The position numbers and the translations under genes are program-made. Below are positions 62,201 to 64,000 of a stretch of 64,000 bases of DNA, one piece after another. The number at the start of each line of letters is the position of its first letter. The first letter of the stretch is position 1. The notes under the pieces are model-generated. The model was not told the DNA's origin. It saw only the letters and a list, made by a program, of their open reading frames with translations, and ran no database searches. Source of the stretch: Streptomyces sp. S.PB5 (GTDB taxonomy: Bacteria; Actinomycetota; Actinomycetes; Streptomycetales; Streptomycetaceae); NCBI RefSeq assembly GCF_030403745.1, contig NZ_JAQMWP010000022.1, positions 88,162 to 152,161 of the forward strand, read 5' to 3'.

Positions 62201-64000
62201 TGCCGTTCCCGCACGAGCGCGGCGCCCGCACCTGGCGCGAGCTGCTCACGCGGGTCTTCGCCCGGGAGACCGAGGTCTGGGCGCACCGCCGCTATCCGCT
62301 GCCCGCGATCCAGCGGCAGCTCGGCACGGGAGAGCGCCTCGTCGACGTGTTCTTCAACTACATCGACTTCCACCAGGTCGACGCCGACCTGATCGACACC
62401 GGTACGGGCGTCAGCCAGGCGCCCAACGAGTTCGGCCTCGCCGTGCACGCGTACGGCGACCAGAAGATCGGCATCCGTACGGGCACGGGCCTGGTGACCC
62501 GCGACCGTAGCGGTGAACTCGCGGTCCTGTACCGCGAGGTGCTCGAGGCCATCGCGAGCGGTCTCGACCGATCCGTGCACGACACCGAGCCGCGGCACAC
62601 CGAGGAGCCGGCCACCGGCGCCACGGGGGAGCGGCACCTGCCTGAGGAGACGGGCTTGACCGCACATGAGCTGTTCGAGGCGCGGGTCGCGGAGACGCCG
62701 GACGCCGTCGCCGTGACGGCCGGCGGCGAGGAGCTGTCGTACGCACAGGTCAACGCGCGGGCCAACCGGCTCGCCCGGCACCTGCGCGAGCTGGGCGCCG
62801 GCCCGGAGCGGCTGATCGGCGTCCATCTGGAGCGCGGCACCGAACTGATTCCCAGCCTGCTCGGCGTACTCAAGTCGGGTGCGGCATACCTGCCGCTCGA
62901 CCCGGCGAACCCGGCCGAGCGTCTCGGCTACGTCTTGTCCGACGCACGGGCGGACGTCGTGGTCACCACGAGCGAGCTGGCCGCGGGCCTCTGTGAGGTG
63001 TACGACGGGACCCTGATCGTCCTGGACGACCCGGACACCGCGAAGGAGCTGGCCGGCCGGGCGGCGGAGAACCTGCCGAAGCTCTCGGGACCGGACAACC
63101 TGATCTACACGATCTACACGTCCGGTTCGACGGGCCGCCCGAAGGGTGTGGCCCTGACCCACCGCAATGTGGTGCGGCTGATGGAGACCGCGCAGGAGCA
63201 CTACGCCTTCGACGAGACGGACGTCTGGACGATGGCCCACTCCTACGCGTTCGACGTCTCGGTCTTCGAGATGTGGGGCGCCCTGGCCCACGGCGGCCGC
63301 GTGGTGGTCGTGCCGCGTGCGGTGACCCGCTCCCCGGAGGAGTTCCTCGACCTCCTGGTCGAGGAAGAGGTCACGGTGCTCAGCCAGACGCCCACCGCCT
63401 TCCGCTCGCTGGTGACGGCGGCGGCCGAGGGCGACCGGCGGATCAAGTACCTCCCGCTGCGCGCGGTGATCTTCGCCGGCGAGAAGCTGGAGATCGCCGA
63501 ACTCAAGCCGTGGGCCGACCGCGTGGGCCTGGGCCGGGTCTCGCTGGTGAACATGTACGGCATCACCGAGACCACCGTCCACACCACGTACCACCGGCTG
63601 ACCAAGCGGGACTTCGCCCCCGACGCCGGCAACCCGGTCGGCCGTCCGCTGTCCGACCTCACGGTGCACCTGCTCGACCCGCAGGGCCGCGCTGTGCCCG
63701 ACGGGACCGAGGGCGAGATCCATGTCGCCGGTCCCGGTGTAGCGCGCGGCTACCTCGGGCGTCCGGCGCTGACCGCCGAGCGGTTCGTGCCCGACCCGTG
63801 GGGGCCCGCCGGGTCCCGCATGTACCGCAGCGGTGACCTGGCCCGCAGGCGCCCGGACGGCGGGCTCGACTTCCTCGGCCGTATCGACGACCAGGTGAAG
63901 ATCCGTGGTTTCCGGATCGAACTCGGTGAGATCACGGCTGCGTTGCTGAAGGATGCGGCGGTACGGCAGGCCGTCACCGTGGTCCATGAGGACACCCCGG
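56266..64000 (+). CDS. nonribosomal peptide synthetase, A-T-C-A-T-C-A..., partial at window end
   Basis: ATG 56266 (AAGGAG upstream) opens a frame with no stop to the window end (2578 codons). Domains: A1 about 12-505 (A3 motif near 155, A10 Lys K497), T1 (LGGTSL, S559), C1 about 620-1045 (HHITTDG 746-752), A2 about 1060-1565 (D1266; A10 Lys K1558), T2 (RGGDSI, S1613), C2 about 1681-2099 (SHVIIDG 1818-1824), A3 from about 2130, cut. There is no starter C domain, so synthesis begins with a free amino acid. Manual specificity residues: A1 DAWQVGVVN, A2 DLPKVAEVG (Asn/Asp-like), A3 DVFSIAMVH. A1 and A3 are unassigned. The product is not identified. Confidence 0.93.
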   Translation, partial: MIPAPRTEAPAETVLVPELVARQAARTPEATAVLADGARMSYGELDHRSAALAGRLRELGAGPGAPVGVLLGRGGDLVVALMAVLRAGAPYLALDAGAPQPRLDALVAASGTRLILCDPATAERGAATGARVVGPAETGEQALGHGDVDPQDAAYILHTSGTTGTPKGVIVPHQGLVNMVVATADQLRLTAEDRVLHRTPLVFDAHVWEIFAPLIRGAAVVMAPDEERDPATVLRTIAEQRVSVVQAVPTIWRQMVLEDGWDRCTALRALVSGGEQLRTELAARMAELSGAEVWNVYGPTECTVNSTAYRFTPGTAAGAVPIGRPLPRTRVLVVDTAGTPVGIGVPGELLIGGVQLAHGYLDRPGQTAERFVPDPLAQDGSRLYRTGDQVRWRADGQLEYLGRIDEQLKVNGVRLEPAEVEAALLAHPDVAAAAVAPYTAADDTQALAAYVVRTPGAEREVPLDARLRGHLVERLPSTHLPALFVELDDIPRTTSGKTDRRALPHPLAESDADADHTVGDRTAPSTPAQLIVADAWRDLLRPSGDLAVQDDFFRLGGTSLQLTRLVTRLRAVTGREVTLQSLLGATTLSGQAALIDAATALTQAPITQAPITRADRSRGLPLSYGQRRLWFMDKLNPASPEWVAGLLLKLPAAATREQAWTALNALIARHEALRTAYAEEAGEPRQHILPEVRVELPETATDRDALPGHLVTLLGRGFALDGGEPLLRARLFDLGDGVRIVAVAMHHITTDGWSTAVLEREFAELIDAAVHGTEPVLPQLAVGYADYAAWQREHLTDAAVADELAHWREVLDGLEPLELPTDRPRPAVRDGRGSIVPFAVPATTARRLDELARQAGTTRFAVVLAAFATVLGRHTGQWDIPVGTPVAGRGRAELDGVVGFFLNNVVLRCGLDPAQDFATAVAGVGAVTKDAFAHQELPFDLLVDALVPDRDLSRTPLFQVAVDLHDEDFNGAVDEDFETIRQLWRITHTDLTLLLRPDRDGGLTGGLEFATSLFDEGTARRLADHLGRLLAAAVDAPATALGNLAMAPAQELERLAGWEVSGEGAVREGVPVPVVFAERAAAAPDAVAVEGSGFSLSFGELEVSSNRWAAYLGSVGVGRGSVVGVLLERGVDLHAVMLGVWKAGAAFVPLDPGFPQTRVTGMLTDAGAEVLVTELALAPAEFDGRLVCVDAPETADAVAAASGRAPERTPDPDELAYVIYTSGSTGRPKGVAVTHRGLANHLGWAQRELAGAGSGGGAVFSSVAFDLVVPNVWAPLLAGQRVHLLPQDLDLSELGERLVAAGPFSFLKLTPGHLEILAQQLSDGQIAGLASVIVVAGEALQASLASRFTRVLGEGRLINEYGPTEASVGTCIHPVPLDAGQGVVPIGAPLPGMVMRVLDSGYRRVPVGAVGELYVSGTGVARGYLGRGALTAERFVPDPYGPAGSRMYRTGDLARWVEPGVVEFLGRTDHQVKIRGYRIETGEIEAVLHNHPQISDARVLVHEDADGGKRLVAYLVGADGGQADPAELTTYCGEHLPTYMIPSAFVRLPALPLNANGKLDRTALPAPDEDTARTEYLAPVTEAERAVAEVWQRVLGIEQAGTADRFFDRGGDSIRAVAVVGALRGRGYDLSVRDVFEQRTVAALAELIESRTRVSGQTAATAPFALIGAADRSLVPAGAADAYPLGQVQLGMVAELMSGSGRNNYHTVISKRIKDDRPFDEAALRSAVRSVTDRHDSLRTSVHVTGYSVPLQVVHRTAEVPVTVYDYRGIDPVEGEKELTARVDEERAALFDLRTAPLLRVAVYLESDDAWWLTLTTSHVIIDGWSTHTLDMELVHTYREIRDTGAPAAGAAPLVRYADVIAGELESLGSSADRAFWQGVVTGRPRLTPPASWAGDGEPESYGVDVPVADLAPVLRARAAEADVPFKTLMLAAHLEVMSRLGGEAAGTPADAFHTGVVFHTRPELTGAEGVVGMHLNTLPFPHERGARTWRELLTRVFARETEVWAHRRYPLPAIQRQLGTGERLVDVFFNYIDFHQVDADLIDTGTGVSQAPNEFGLAVHAYGDQKIGIRTGTGLVTRDRSGELAVLYREVLEAIASGLDRSVHDTEPRHTEEPATGATGERHLPEETGLTAHELFEARVAETPDAVAVTAGGEELSYAQVNARANRLARHLRELGAGPERLIGVHLERGTELIPSLLGVLKSGAAYLPLDPANPAERLGYVLSDARADVVVTTSELAAGLCEVYDGTLIVLDDPDTAKELAGRAAENLPKLSGPDNLIYTIYTSGSTGRPKGVALTHRNVVRLMETAQEHYAFDETDVWTMAHSYAFDVSVFEMWGALAHGGRVVVVPRAVTRSPEEFLDLLVEEEVTVLSQTPTAFRSLVTAAAEGDRRIKYLPLRAVIFAGEKLEIAELKPWADRVGLGRVSLVNMYGITETTVHTTYHRLTKRDFAPDAGNPVGRPLSDLTVHLLDPQGRAVPDGTEGEIHVAGPGVARGYLGRPALTAERFVPDPWGPAGSRMYRSGDLARRRPDGGLDFLGRIDDQVKIRGFRIELGEITAALLKDAAVRQAVTVVHEDTP

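Noticed and set aside
57940..63987. Very long minus-strand open frame (2015 codons) antisense to the NRPS
   Set aside because: Low-complexity Arg/Gly/His/Asp-rich translation without domains; it mirrors GC-rich codon structure of the true plus-strand NRPS frame, which shows complete A, T and C motifs.

Overview
The window is from a high-GC actinomycete, almost certainly a Streptomyces chromosome. The support is third-position G/C codon bias, GTG starts, many 4-base ATGA/GTGA gene overlaps, a WhiB protein, DUF1707 and SPFH proteins, an actinobacterial polyphosphate glucokinase, a 6C-type small RNA and an NRPS with MbtH partner. Everything is read from sequence alone; no database search was run.

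Layout. (1) 1-6060: accessory region with a minus-strand WXG100/type VII-like mini-operon, a few secreted or lipoprotein genes and a possibly frameshifted gene. (2) 6061-41528: conserved core. It holds a methyltransferase, an AlkZ-like protein, a 6C-like sRNA, a cis-prenyltransferase, a PhoH-like ATPase, a lysozyme-fold cell-wall protein, an AI-2E permease, a roadblock trio, a PadR/ABC exporter operon, an SPFH protein, a class A PBP, a SpoIIE-type phosphatase, two unrelated fumarases, a WhiB protein, GlpX, XseA/XseB, an amino-acid permease, IspH, polyphosphate glucokinase and the YchF GTPase. (3) 41525-50610: an aromatic-catabolism island that starts at the ychF stop codon. One operon encodes a two-component flavin monooxygenase and an acyl-CoA ligase, a LysR regulator lies divergent, and a second operon encodes an alpha/beta hydrolase, an FAD hydroxylase, an intradiol dioxygenase and an internally deleted maleylacetate reductase. 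The two operons share a 13-bp promoter motif. A 188-bp inverted-repeat element lies between the regulator and the second operon. (4) 51047-64000: the left end of a nonribosomal peptide cluster. It encodes a SerA paralogue lacking catalytic residues, a secreted propeller-like protein, a Sfp-type phosphopantetheinyl transferase, a SyrP-like hydroxylase, MbtH and an NRPS (A-T-C-A-T-C-A...) that runs off the window.

How the parts work together. The core genes cover envelope growth, central carbon metabolism (fumarate, gluconeogenesis, glucose phosphorylation) and isoprenoid supply. The island looks like an inducible route from a phenolic ester or acid through hydroxyquinol-type ring cleavage, but its last enzyme is damaged. 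In the NRPS cluster, the PPTase would arm the carrier domains, MbtH would assist adenylation, and the SyrP-like enzyme would hydroxylate a carrier-bound Asp/Asn, which matches the Asx-like specificity residues of the second A domain.

The strongest leads are the uncharacterised NRPS cluster, the degenerate SerA, the codon-shifted A2 domain, the truncated maleylacetate reductase and the shared promoter motif of the catabolic operons.
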